Source: Chloroflexota bacterium
Lineage (GTDB): Bacteria; Chloroflexota; Limnocylindria; Limnocylindrales; CSP1-4
Direction: 5' to 3'
DNA length: 8,397 bases
Assembly (NCBI GenBank): GCA_021812735.1
Contig: JAKAMV010000396.1
Span: forward strand, 1 to 8,397
The notes under the pieces were generated by a model. The model was not told where the DNA came from, did not search any database, and was given only the letters and a program-made list of their open reading frames with translations. Numbering within the stretch: the first letter of the stretch is position 1; each line of letters begins with the position of its first letter. The translations under genes were made by a program, and so were the position numbers. Below are positions 1 through 6,740 of the stretch, in pieces.

Positions 1-846
1 ATGCACGCCGAGAACGGCCCCGTGATCGACATCCTGGCGGCCGAGCAGGTCGCCAAGGGCGTGACCGACCCGATCGGCCACGGCCTCGCGCGCGACAGCC
101 GGATGGAGGGCGAGGCGACCAACCGCGTGATCCGCATGGCCGAGGTCGCCGGGGCGCCGGTCTACTTCGTCCACATGTCGGCCAAGGAGGCGCTGGCGGC
201 GCTCATGGCGGCCCGCGATCGCGGCGCGATGGCATGGGCCGAGACCTGCCCGCAGTACCTGTACCTCCATCTCGACGACTTGGGCAACGGCTTCGAGGGC
301 GCCAAGTTCGTGTGCTCGCCGCCCCTCCGCACGCCTGACCATTCGATGGAGCTCTGGGCGGCCCTCAAGCGCGGCGATCTCGCGCTGGTCGGCACCGACC
401 ACTGCCCGTTCGACTTCCACGGCCAGAAGGAGCTGGGCCGCGGCGACTTCCGCAAGATCCCGAACGGCCTGCCGGGCGTCGAGGAGCGGGTCGACCTCAT
501 GCACCAGGGCGTCGTGGACGGCAGGTACTCCAAGGAGCGCTGGGTGGAGATCGTGTCCACCGCGCCGGCCAGGATGTTCGGCCTGTATCCCAAGAAGGGC
601 GCCATCGCGGTGGGCTCGGATGCTGACATCGTGGTCTACGACCCCAACCGCAGGCACGTCCTCTCGGCCTCCACGCACCACATGGACGTGGACTACAGCT
701 GCTACGAGGGCCAGACCGTCCAGGGCGGCTCGGACATCGTGATGAGCCGCGGTTCGGTGATCGTCCGCAACGGCGCGTTCACGGGCCGCAAGGGCGCCGG
801 CAAGTTCGTCAAGCGCGCCCGCGCCGACTTCGCACGCACGCACTGA
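1..846 (+). CDS. hydA: Dihydropyrimidinase / D-hydantoinase, C-terminal part (5' end outside window)
   Basis: Cytosolic metal-dependent amidohydrolase that opens the ring of dihydropyrimidines or 5-substituted hydantoins, giving N-carbamoyl amino acids (reductive pyrimidine catabolism). The first 281 visible residues begin at the HAEN motif, whose His2 is a metal ligand. In the family this motif lies near residue 180 of about 460, so the ATG at position 1 is an internal Met and roughly 180 codons, including the carboxylated-lysine region, lie upstream. Other hallmarks: VHMS with metal-ligand His58, ETCPQYL (79-87), SPPLR (106-110), GTDHCPF with catalytic/metal Asp133, and IPNG followed by PGVEER (153-163). 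The C-terminus ends in a basic tail (KFVKRARADF). The frame stays open to TGA at 844-846. A hairpin follows 32 bases later. Hydantoinase versus dihydropyrimidinase cannot be separated from sequence alone; the family assignment is firm. Confidence 0.93.
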   Translation: MHAENGPVIDILAAEQVAKGVTDPIGHGLARDSRMEGEATNRVIRMAEVAGAPVYFVHMSAKEALAALMAARDRGAMAWAETCPQYLYLHLDDLGNGFEGAKFVCSPPLRTPDHSMELWAALKRGDLALVGTDHCPFDFHGQKELGRGDFRKIPNGLPGVEERVDLMHQGVVDGRYSKERWVEIVSTAPARMFGLYPKKGAIAVGSDADIVVYDPNRRHVLSASTHHMDVDYSCYEGQTVQGGSDIVMSRGSVIVRNGAFTGRKGAGKFVKRARADFARTH

Positions 847-878
847 CCTGGCACCGCAGCGCAGGGCAGCGCGACCCG

Positions 879-910
879 CGACCCCCGCAGGCCCAGTCCG
901 GCGGGGGTCG
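879..910 (+). terminator. GC-rich hairpin terminator after hydA
   Basis: Perfect 10-bp inverted repeat, CGACCCCCGC (879-888) and GCGGGGGTCG (901-910), with a 12-base loop, starting 32 bases after the hydantoinase stop. No T-run follows, so this would be a U-less intrinsic terminator or a processing/stability hairpin. Its position between a gene end and a new promoter region supports termination. Confidence 0.6.
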
Positions 911-972
911 ACCTGTGCCCGCGTGCAGCCGCCGGGCGCCCGGGCCACCCAGCGGAGCCGTCCTGCCGGACG

Positions 973-982
973 ACGGTAGTCT
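973..982 (+). promoter_or_regulatory. Candidate -10 region for the ABM / Fe-ADH unit
   Basis: The stretch ACGGTAGTCT contains TAGTCT (977-982), a TAnnnT-type -10 box in an otherwise very GC-rich gap. It lies 32 bases before the ATG, which would give a leader of about 25 bases containing the Shine-Dalgarno. No TTGACA-like -35 box is seen at the usual spacing. A near-identical ACGGTAGACT precedes the Lgt-like gene on the other strand. Inference from pattern only. Confidence 0.35.
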
Positions 983-1002
983 GGGTGGCAACGAAGCCGT
1001 AC

Positions 1003-1007
1003 GGGAG
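1003..1007 (+). promoter_or_regulatory. Ribosome binding site fixing the ABM protein start
   Basis: GGGAG lies 7 bases before the ATG at 1015. It selects this ATG over the in-frame GTG at 985, which has no comparable Shine-Dalgarno and sits only two bases after the candidate -10 box. Confidence 0.6.
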
Positions 1008-1014
1008 CCGCGCG

Positions 1015-1320
1015 ATGTTCGTCACGCTCGTCCACTGCCATGTCAAGCCCGAGGCGGTCGACGCCTTCATCGACGCCTGTGTCGCCAACCACGAGGGCTC
1101 CACCCGCGAACCGGGCAACGTCCGCTTCGACGTCATCCAGCTGGCCGAGGACCCGACACGCCTGGTGCTCTACGAGTGGTACGTCGACGAGGAGGCCGCC
1201 AAGGCGCACAGGGAGACGCCCCACTACCGCGCATGGCGAGAGGCCACGGCGGACATGTTCGCCGAGCCGCGGGTGGGCGTGCGGTATGTCGGGCTGGCGC
1301 CCCAGGTGCCGCAGCCGTGA
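1015..1320 (+). CDS. LsrG-like ABM-domain protein (putative quinol monooxygenase / isomerase)
   Basis: A 101-residue, single-domain antibiotic-biosynthesis-monooxygenase (ABM, dimeric alpha-beta barrel) protein, probably cytosolic. The pattern follows E. coli LsrG, the isomerase that processes phosphorylated AI-2: MxVTLV start, ANHEGSTREPGNVRFDV (24-40), PTRLVLYE (47-54), ETPHY (67-71) and a YVGLAP end (91-96). LsrG itself is 96 residues. His26, His65 and His70 sit where LsrG also has histidines, as recalled. No lsr transport or kinase genes are visible, so an AI-2 role is not supported; a quinol monooxygenase or isomerase on another small carbonyl compound is equally possible. The stop TGA (1318-1320) overlaps the GTG start of the Fe-ADH, so the two proteins are probably translationally coupled and act in one pathway. 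Start chosen by GGGAG at 1003-1007 and by alignment of MFVTLV to the family N-terminus. Confidence 0.85.
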   Translation: MFVTLVHCHVKPEAVDAFIDACVANHEGSTREPGNVRFDVIQLAEDPTRLVLYEWYVDEEAAKAHRETPHYRAWREATADMFAEPRVGVRYVGLAPQVPQP

Positions 1321-2546
1321 CCGCGCCGGGCGTCGCGGCCGCCGGGGCGATCGGCGAGGTCGCAGTCGGCCGGCTCCCCCGCATCACGTTCGGCGCCGGC
1401 TCGTTCGCCCGCCTGCCGGCGATCGTCGCCGCCCATGGCCGCCGGGCGCTGCTGATCCGAGGCGCGCGCTCGCTCGAAGCCAGCGGCCGGCTTGACGGGC
1501 TCCGCGCTGGGCTGGCGGCAGCCGGGGTGGCGCTCACGGGCGAGTCGGAGGTCGCGGGCGAGCCCTCCCCCGCCGTGGTGGACGGCATCGCGTCGCGCCA
1601 CCGGGGCCGCGGCGTCGACGTCGTGCTGGGCATCGGCGGCGGCTCGGTGCTCGACACCGCCAAGGCGGTCACCGGCCTGCTGCTCGTGGACGCGCCGGTG
1701 GCGGACTTCCTCGAGGGCCTGCCCGGCGCGCGGCCCTGGCCCGGGCCGTCGGTGCCCATGGTCGCCGTCCCCACGACGGCGGGCACCGGCAGCGAGGCGA
1801 CGCGCAACGCGGTGGTGAGCGAGCGCGGGCCGGCCGGTTACAAACGCTCCTTCCGAGACGAGCGCCTGGTCCCCGCCGACGCGCTTGTGGACCCCGATCT
1901 GCTGGCCGGCCTTGCGCGGGCCAGCGTCGCGGCCAACGGCATGGACGCGGTCACGCAGCTGCTCGAGTCGTACGTCTCGCTGCGCGCCGGCGCCTTCACC
2001 GACGCGCTCGCCCTGGCGGGCCTCGCCGCCGCCCGGGACGGGCTGCTGGCCTGGCACGCCGACCTGGACGGGCCCGGCGCGCCCGCCGCCCGCGAGCGCA
2101 TGGCGTGGGCGGCCCTGCTGTCGGGGATCTGCCTCGCCAACGCCGGCCTTGGCGCGGTCCACGGGCTCGCCTCGCCGCTGGGCGCCCAGTTCCCGGTCCC
2201 CCACGGGGCCGCATGCGGCGCGACGCTGGCGCTGGTCACGGAGGCCAACATGGCGGCTCTGGACACGCGCGACCCGACATCTCCGGCCCTGGCGCGGTAT
2301 GCGGCGGTCGGGCGCCTGCTGGCGCGGTTGCCCGAATCGGCCTCCGACGCGACGGCCCGAGCATCCCTCGCGGAGAGACTCCGCGACTGGTCGGCCGCGC
2401 TCGGCGTACCGGGCCTCGCGACGTGGGGTGTCACCCTCCCCGTCATCCCCGGCATCGTCGCAGACGCGCGCGGGAGCTCGATGCGCACCAACCCGATCGT
2501 CCTCAAAGACGAGGAGCTGGCCGCGATCCTCGAGGCCGCGCTCTAG
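1317..2546 (+). CDS. Iron-containing (group III) alcohol dehydrogenase with atypical metal site
   Basis: A 409-residue Fe-ADH family protein (PF00465 type), expected to interconvert an alcohol and an aldehyde or ketone with NAD(P). Visible features: N-terminal dinucleotide domain with GIGGGSVLDTAKA (105-117); PTTAGTGSEAT (152-162), the family loop; and a C-terminal all-helical metal domain. By alignment to FucO-type enzymes the metal ligands would be Asp210, position 214, His282 and His296. Position 214 is Gln (MDAVTQ) where the classical motif has His, and the usual catalytic-area His of HxxxHPLG is Ser286 (HGLASPLG). I recall related proteins with DAxTQLIE and PxPHGA motifs, so this is probably an established but poorly characterised subfamily. 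GTG at 1317 overlaps the previous stop in a GTGA arrangement and has only weak Shine-Dalgarno-like sequence, which points to coupling. An upstream extension to 915 is open but would run through the ABM gene. Substrate unknown. Confidence 0.9.
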   Translation: MTAPGVAAAGAIGEVAVGRLPRITFGAGSFARLPAIVAAHGRRALLIRGARSLEASGRLDGLRAGLAAAGVALTGESEVAGEPSPAVVDGIASRHRGRGVDVVLGIGGGSVLDTAKAVTGLLLVDAPVADFLEGLPGARPWPGPSVPMVAVPTTAGTGSEATRNAVVSERGPAGYKRSFRDERLVPADALVDPDLLAGLARASVAANGMDAVTQLLESYVSLRAGAFTDALALAGLAAARDGLLAWHADLDGPGAPAARERMAWAALLSGICLANAGLGAVHGLASPLGAQFPVPHGAACGATLALVTEANMAALDTRDPTSPALARYAAVGRLLARLPESASDATARASLAERLRDWSAALGVPGLATWGVTLPVIPGIVADARGSSMRTNPIVLKDEELAAILEAAL

Positions 2547-2566
2547 TTGTGCCGCCGCACCGGACG

Positions 2567-3511
2567 CTACCCGCCGGGCCAGGCGGGGGCGCCGTCGGCG
2601 CCCCCCTGGGCATCGTCGCCCGGGTCGCCCGAGCGCGTCCGCCCGACGATCGCGGCGGCGAACCCGACCACGAGCAGCGTGCAGGCGGCCGCGAGGCCCA
2701 GCGCAAGCAGCTGCGCGGCGGACAGCATGCCGACCACCGCCGGGTCGCGCCAGGTGGCGGCCACGAGCGCGCGCGCAACCGCCCACAGGCCGACGGCCAG
2801 GAAGAACGCCGCGCCGTTGCGCCTCCGGAAGATGCCCACCGCCGTGAAGAACCAGGCGATCCCGCCCGCGAGGACGGTCGCCAGCGCCTCCATCGCCTGG
2901 GCGGGCCACGCGGGGATATCGGGCGCCAGCGACCCCCACGGGCCGGGCCCGGCGTACCGGGTCGCGAGCGAGAAGTCCGCGGGCACGCCCTGGCCCGAGC
3001 CGCCGAACACCATGGCGAGCTTGATCAGCCCCAGCAGCACCAGCAGCGGGATCGCCAGGGCGTGCAGCCAGCGGCCGAGGGGCGCGCCCAGCAGCGCCGC
3101 CACGATCGACGCGGTGATCGTGCCGCCGACCACGCCCATCGAGAGCTCCAGGCCGCCGCGGGTGACGTCCAGGAGCGCACCCGGGTTGGCCGTGTAGTAG
3201 TCGAGGTGGATCAGCGCGTAGCCGAGGCGGCCGCCGGCCAGTGCGCCGGGCAGCGCCGCGACGGCGATGTACAGCAGGTCGTCCTCGCGCAGGTGGTTGG
3301 GACCAGGACGGTCCGGGTCCGGCGACGGCCAGTCGGCGGGCGCCGCGACGTCGAGCGGCGTGCTGCGGGCGGCGGCGAGCGCGATCAGGAGGACCGCCAG
3401 CACGGCGGCGGCGCCGATGACCGTCTCCCAGCGGACGCTGATCCCGGCAACCTCGAAGGTCGCGGGGAACTCGAACGTGACGATCGCCGAGAGCGACGCG
3501 AGGGTCACCAC
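2567..3511 (-). CDS. Lgt-fold integral membrane protein lacking the usual catalytic residues
   Basis: A 314-residue polytopic membrane protein resembling prolipoprotein diacylglyceryl transferase. The fold signature is clear: VAGISVRWETV at the N-terminus (21-31), LPGALAGGRLGY (87-98), RGGLELSMGVVGG (118-130), PAWPAQAMEA (200-209, matching the Lgt HPxQxYE region), GLWAVARALVAATWRDP (241-257) and LSAAQLLAL (263-271). About seven hydrophobic helices are visible. Aligned by eye to E. coli Lgt, His103 becomes Met125, Arg143 Lys164, Asn146 Met167, Glu151 Ser172 and Glu243 Ala251; Gly154 (Gly175) and Arg239 (Arg247) are kept. Normal lipoprotein diacylglyceryl transfer is therefore doubtful. A Pro/Asp-rich loop (about 56-78) and a Gly/Asp-rich tail are extra. 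Start: GTG at 3511, just after a -10-like TAGACT, suggests a leaderless message; the GTG at 3508 is an alternative. Longer in-frame extension enters the subtilase terminator and coding region and is rejected. Confidence 0.8.
   Translation of the reverse strand: MVTLASLSAIVTFEFPATFEVAGISVRWETVIGAAAVLAVLLIALAAARSTPLDVAAPADWPSPDPDRPGPNHLREDDLLYIAVAALPGALAGGRLGYALIHLDYYTANPGALLDVTRGGLELSMGVVGGTITASIVAALLGAPLGRWLHALAIPLLVLLGLIKLAMVFGGSGQGVPADFSLATRYAGPGPWGSLAPDIPAWPAQAMEALATVLAGGIAWFFTAVGIFRRRNGAAFFLAVGLWAVARALVAATWRDPAVVGMLSAAQLLALGLAAACTLLVVGFAAAIVGRTRSGDPGDDAQGGADGAPAWPGG
2585..2605. terminator. Perfect inverted repeat at the convergent gene ends
   Basis: GGGGGCGCCG (2585-2594) and CGGCGCCCCC (2596-2605) are exact complements around one central T. 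The element begins 38 bases after the Fe-ADH stop and lies in the last codons of the Lgt-like gene (a GGADGAPA stretch). It could terminate + strand transcription from the Fe-ADH unit. No T-run follows on either strand, and Gly/Ala-rich coding sequence can produce such repeats by chance, so confidence is low. Confidence 0.35.
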
Positions 3512-3519
3512 GAGGCCGG

Positions 3520-3529
3520 AGTCTACCGT
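3520..3529 (-). promoter_or_regulatory. Candidate -10 box, probable leaderless start of the Lgt-like gene
   Basis: On the minus strand ACGGTAGACT contains TAGACT (3525 down to 3520), ending 8 bases before the GTG at 3511. A transcription start 6-9 bases after the -10 box would fall at or next to that GTG, the usual geometry of leaderless genes. This fits the lack of any Shine-Dalgarno in front of it. No convincing -35 box is visible. Confidence 0.4.
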
Positions 3530-3591
3530 GCCGAGGTCGCCGGCCGCGCCCGGGCGCCGTGCCGTGGCCGCCTGGGCGGGCGTCCGGGGAT

Positions 3592-3640
3592 CCGACGCGG
3601 CCCTCGGCTTGCCTCGGCCAGCCGGGCGGGGCCGCGTCGG
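3592..3640 (-). terminator. Strong stem-loop terminator after the subtilase
   Basis: Perfect 12-bp stem: CCGACGCGGCCC (3592-3603) pairs with GGGCCGCGTCGG (3629-3640). The loop holds a second 5-bp stem, CGGCT (3605-3609) with AGCCG (3620-3624). It begins 7 bases downstream of the subtilase stop on the minus strand. No T-run follows. The position directly after a stop and before a new -10 box supports termination between the subtilase and the Lgt-like gene. Confidence 0.65.
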
Positions 3641-3647
3641 CTGCGGG

Positions 3648-6600
3648 TCAGCGGTCGGGGCGCGTCGGCTGGACCAGCAGCAGGTCGGCCTGCGGAGCGC
3701 CATTGCGGTCGTCGAGCGTGACGACCATCCAGCCGAGGACGCCAGCATTGACCGCATACCACGCCGGGACGGTCGCGTGGCCGTGCGGCGACACGGGGAC
3801 GGCGTCGCCGGTGGACTGCGCCGGGGTGAACGGGTTGAACGGCGCCGACCGGCCGGTGAGGTCGGCCATGCCCGTGAAGCCGTCAGCGGCGGCAACCTGG
3901 TAGCTGAACGAGCCGCTGCCCGGCGTCAGCCCGAGGTCGCTCGCGAGCGCCGGCAGCAGGAGTGTGGAGCCGTTCGCGGGGGCGTCGGCGTACCACGCGT
4001 CGACCAGACTGAAGCTGGCGTCGAGCACGAGCGACACCTCGATCCCGTCGTAGGCGCCGGCGAACGCCAGGCCGTGGTCGACGCCGACCACGTAGCGGTC
4101 CGGCAGGCCGTCGTTGTCGGTGTCGATGGAGATGTCCACCTCGTGCGGGGCGGCCGAGGAGAAGCGGTCCCACATGTTGACCGCGAACTGGACGCCGCGG
4201 TCGTTGGGATCGGGCGTGCCGGTGAGGAGCTCCGCCGGCATCGCCTGGACCCCCACGGCGCGGACGTCGGTGCCGTCGGCCCCGTCGCCGCGCTGGTCGG
4301 TGATGCCCAGGGCGTAGACGTCGGCGACGCCGGTGCGCACGCCCTCGTTGCCGAGCCGGAGAGCGGCTGTCGCCGTGCCGCCGCCCGGGCGTGCGCTGAA
4401 CAGGCTGGCGCCGACGTCCGACACTGCCCGCGGCACGAGCAGGTACGGCACGCGGAGCGTGGACACGCCGGCGACCTCCTGGCTCGGCGTCGCCGTGACC
4501 ACCCCGTCGAGCTCGAGGAGGCCGGTCGAGTCGCCGGTCAGGGACCGGTCTGCCGACGGCAGCGCGGCCACCTGCCACCGTGAGAGCGAGGCCCGCACCA
4601 TCACCCTGGCAGTGCCGTGCGCCGGGACGCGGACCGTGGACGGGTGGACCGAAACGAGCGACGAGCTGGCGCCCAGCGTGTAGGTCGCCGCGCTCGAGGA
4701 GGAGTTCGCCAGCGTGATCGCCTTGGTCTCGGCATACCCGCCCTCGAGCTGCTCGTAGCCGAAGTCCAGGCTCGCGGTCTGGTCGCTCGTGGTGGCGAGC
4801 GTCTGGGTGGCCACGGCGCGGTCGGCCCGGATCACGCCGGAGCCTGAGCGCGTGACGTCGTACCCGATGATCGCCGCGCCCGAGGCGTCTGCGGTGTTGA
4901 CGAGCGCGGCCTTGACCTGCAGCGGGCCCCAGTCGGGGTGCACCTCCCGGACGAGCGCGGCAGCCCCGGCCGTCATCGGAGTCGCCATCGAAGTGCCCGA
5001 CTTGGTGGTGCCGTTCCAGCCGCTGCCCTCGAGAGCGGAGAACAGGTTGACGCCCGGTGCCGCCACGTCCGGCTTGAGCCAGGAGTCGCCCCAGCGCGGG
5101 CCGGACGACGAGAAGTCGGCGGTCTGCTGGTACGTCGGGTTGGGCTGGGATGGGGCCGGGGCGAGCGTTACGGTGGCGCCCTCGTGGGCGAGCAGCGTCG
5201 CCTGGGCCGTCTTGTCAGTCCCGACCACCGGGATGGTGAACAGCTCGGGCTCGTAGCCGATGAACGTGGGCAGCTCGCCGGGGCTCGTGTCGTCGCGGTT
5301 GATGACGATGACGCCGATCGCCCCGGCGGCCTGCGCGTACCTGCCCTTGTCGACGAACGCGCACGCGCCGCGCTTGACGGCGACGATCGTGCCCGCGGTC
5401 GCCGCGTCGAAGTCGGACGGGGAGCAGCCGGCCGCCACGCCGCCGCTGCCGTCGGCCAGCACGTGGAGCGGGCCGCTGATCGGCAGGCTCGGATAGGCGT
5501 CCTGGTTGTTGGCCGGGATGGCGGGGCCAGCGCCCTGGATCGTGGCCATGGGCACCATCGGGAAGGCGTCGAGCGCGGCCACGGAGATGGCCGACGTGGC
5601 AGTGGCCGGCGAGTCGGAGATGTACGGGACGGCACCGGCGTTGCCGGCGGCCGCGACGACCACGACGCCGTTGGCGACGAGGTTGTCCACCGCGACCGCG
5701 TCGGGCGAGTCGGCGCTGCCGAACGACCCGCCGAGCGAGAGGTTGACCACATCGATGCCGTGCGCCTGGGTGGCGTTGTACGCGGCCACCCACTCGAGGG
5801 CGTCGACGACCAGGTTCGTCGAGCCCTCGCAGCCGAAGACCTTGAGCGCGACCAGCTTGGCCTCGGGCGCCACGCCGGGACCGACGGTGAACGCCGACGG
5901 GTCTGTCAGGGTGGAGCGGTCGTACGGCCCGGCGTAGCTGCCGTGGGCGGCCGTGACGCCTCCGCCGGCGATGGTGCCCGCCACGTGCGTTCCGTGGCCG
6001 CCGCAGTCGAGCGGGTCGGGGTCCGGCGCGGGCGTCGGCGAGCCGCTCGCACCCAGCGCGTCGTAGTCGTTGCCGGCGAAGTCGTAGCCGGCGACCACCT
6101 TCGCGGTCGGGAACGAGTCGGGCTCGACGACCGTGGGGTCGTTGGCGGCGTAGGCTGCGGCCGTGCCCGCGCCCCCGAAGTCAGCGTGCGTGTAGTCGAT
6201 GCCCGAGTCGATCACCGCGATGGTCTCGCCCGCGCCCGCGACGCCGGCATCCTGCCACGCGGCCGGCGCACCGACATACGGGATCGCGACGGTGTTGTCG
6301 ATCGTGTAGATGGGCAGTGACCGGACCGCAAGGACACCCGGGAGGGCGGCCATCTGCGCGAGCTCGGCGCCCGTGGCCTTGACCCGGAGGCCGTTGTAGG
6401 CGTACTGGTAGCCGGCCTCGACCCGGCCGCCGAGCGAGTGGACCGAGCGTTCCACGCCGTCCTGCTCGGCCCGGATCTGGCCGGCGCGACTCCGCTGCTC
6501 CGACTTGGTCAACCCGGGGACGGCGGTCGCGGGATCGCCGGAGAGCTGCAGCACCGCGGTCTCCTGCCGACTCGAGTCGGCGAGGAACGGCCGAAACGCC

Positions 6601-6731
6601 GGGTCGATCGTGCCGGCCGTCACCCGCTGGAACTGCCGCGTGGGCCCGGAGGCAACGGCAGGCGACGGCATGGCGACCGCCGCCGCCATCGAGGAGGTCG
6701 CGAGCGCGACGGCGATAGCCCTCCGGTTCAT
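3648..6731 (-). CDS. Secreted subtilisin-family (S8) serine protease with PA insert
   Basis: A 1027-residue extracellular endopeptidase. Order of parts: signal peptide MNRRAIAVALATSSM onward with likely cleavage after AVA (27); I9-type propeptide/inhibitor region about 50-145 (AVLQLSG, GYQYAYNGL, LPGVLAVRSLP); catalytic domain with Asp175 (IAVIDSGIDYTH), His246 (CGGHGTHVAGTIAG), oxyanion Asn364 (AAAGNAG) and Ser581 (SGTSMATP); PA domain inserted about 395-525, as in lactocepin/C5a-peptidase-like subtilases; a beta-rich Fn3-like region about 650-770; and a C-terminal beta region containing DTDNDGLPD (870-878), a calcium-loop-type motif. All catalytic residues are intact. Cysteines 243, 301, 436 and 457 could form disulfides. 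No LPxTG, C-terminal membrane helix or lipobox is seen, so release to the medium is likely. The RR in the signal is only weakly Tat-like. Start ATG at 6731 is set by the signal peptide and GGGAGGA at 6734-6740. Physiological substrates are unknown; peptide scavenging is the simplest guess. Confidence 0.95.
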   Translation of the reverse strand: MNRRAIAVALATSSMAAAVAMPSPAVASGPTRQFQRVTAGTIDPAFRPFLADSSRQETAVLQLSGDPATAVPGLTKSEQRSRAGQIRAEQDGVERSVHSLGGRVEAGYQYAYNGLRVKATGAELAQMAALPGVLAVRSLPIYTIDNTVAIPYVGAPAAWQDAGVAGAGETIAVIDSGIDYTHADFGGAGTAAAYAANDPTVVEPDSFPTAKVVAGYDFAGNDYDALGASGSPTPAPDPDPLDCGGHGTHVAGTIAGGGVTAAHGSYAGPYDRSTLTDPSAFTVGPGVAPEAKLVALKVFGCEGSTNLVVDALEWVAAYNATQAHGIDVVNLSLGGSFGSADSPDAVAVDNLVANGVVVVAAAGNAGAVPYISDSPATATSAISVAALDAFPMVPMATIQGAGPAIPANNQDAYPSLPISGPLHVLADGSGGVAAGCSPSDFDAATAGTIVAVKRGACAFVDKGRYAQAAGAIGVIVINRDDTSPGELPTFIGYEPELFTIPVVGTDKTAQATLLAHEGATVTLAPAPSQPNPTYQQTADFSSSGPRWGDSWLKPDVAAPGVNLFSALEGSGWNGTTKSGTSMATPMTAGAAALVREVHPDWGPLQVKAALVNTADASGAAIIGYDVTRSGSGVIRADRAVATQTLATTSDQTASLDFGYEQLEGGYAETKAITLANSSSSAATYTLGASSSLVSVHPSTVRVPAHGTARVMVRASLSRWQVAALPSADRSLTGDSTGLLELDGVVTATPSQEVAGVSTLRVPYLLVPRAVSDVGASLFSARPGGGTATAALRLGNEGVRTGVADVYALGITDQRGDGADGTDVRAVGVQAMPAELLTGTPDPNDRGVQFAVNMWDRFSSAAPHEVDISIDTDNDGLPDRYVVGVDHGLAFAGAYDGIEVSLVLDASFSLVDAWYADAPANGSTLLLPALASDLGLTPGSGSFSYQVAAADGFTGMADLTGRSAPFNPFTPAQSTGDAVPVSPHGHATVPAWYAVNAGVLGWMVVTLDDRNGAPQADLLLVQPTRPDR

Positions 6732-6733
6732 GG

Positions 6734-6740
6734 TCCTCCC
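6734..6740 (-). promoter_or_regulatory. Ribosome binding site of the subtilase
   Basis: GGGAGGA on the minus strand, with the GGAGG core 3 bases before the ATG at 6731, slightly closer than usual. It adjoins the hairpin at 6741-6755, so folding there could affect ribosome access. Confidence 0.6.

Noticed and set aside
985..1014. Alternative GTG start of the ABM protein at 985.
   Set aside because: The ten extra residues are not family-like, and the GTG sits two bases after the candidate -10 box. The ATG at 1015 has a well-placed GGGAG and matches the LsrG N-terminus.
1224..2939. A 571-codon minus-strand open frame opposite the Fe-ADH gene.
   Set aside because: Compositionally biased, with no recognisable domain, and fully opposite a clear enzyme gene. 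It also overlaps the end of the Lgt-like gene in another frame.
3512..3895. Extension of the Lgt-like protein to an upstream ATG at 3895.
   Set aside because: The extra 128 residues would overlap the subtilase 3' end and its terminator, are Arg/Pro/Ser-rich and resemble nothing in the Lgt family, whose homology begins after 3511.
3267..6320. Long + strand open frames opposite the subtilase and the Lgt-like gene (for example 3267-4583 and 4938-6320).
   Set aside because: They read as Arg/Gly/Ala/Val-rich low-complexity protein with no motifs. They are antisense shadows caused by high GC at third codon positions; the minus strand encodes complete, motif-bearing proteins.
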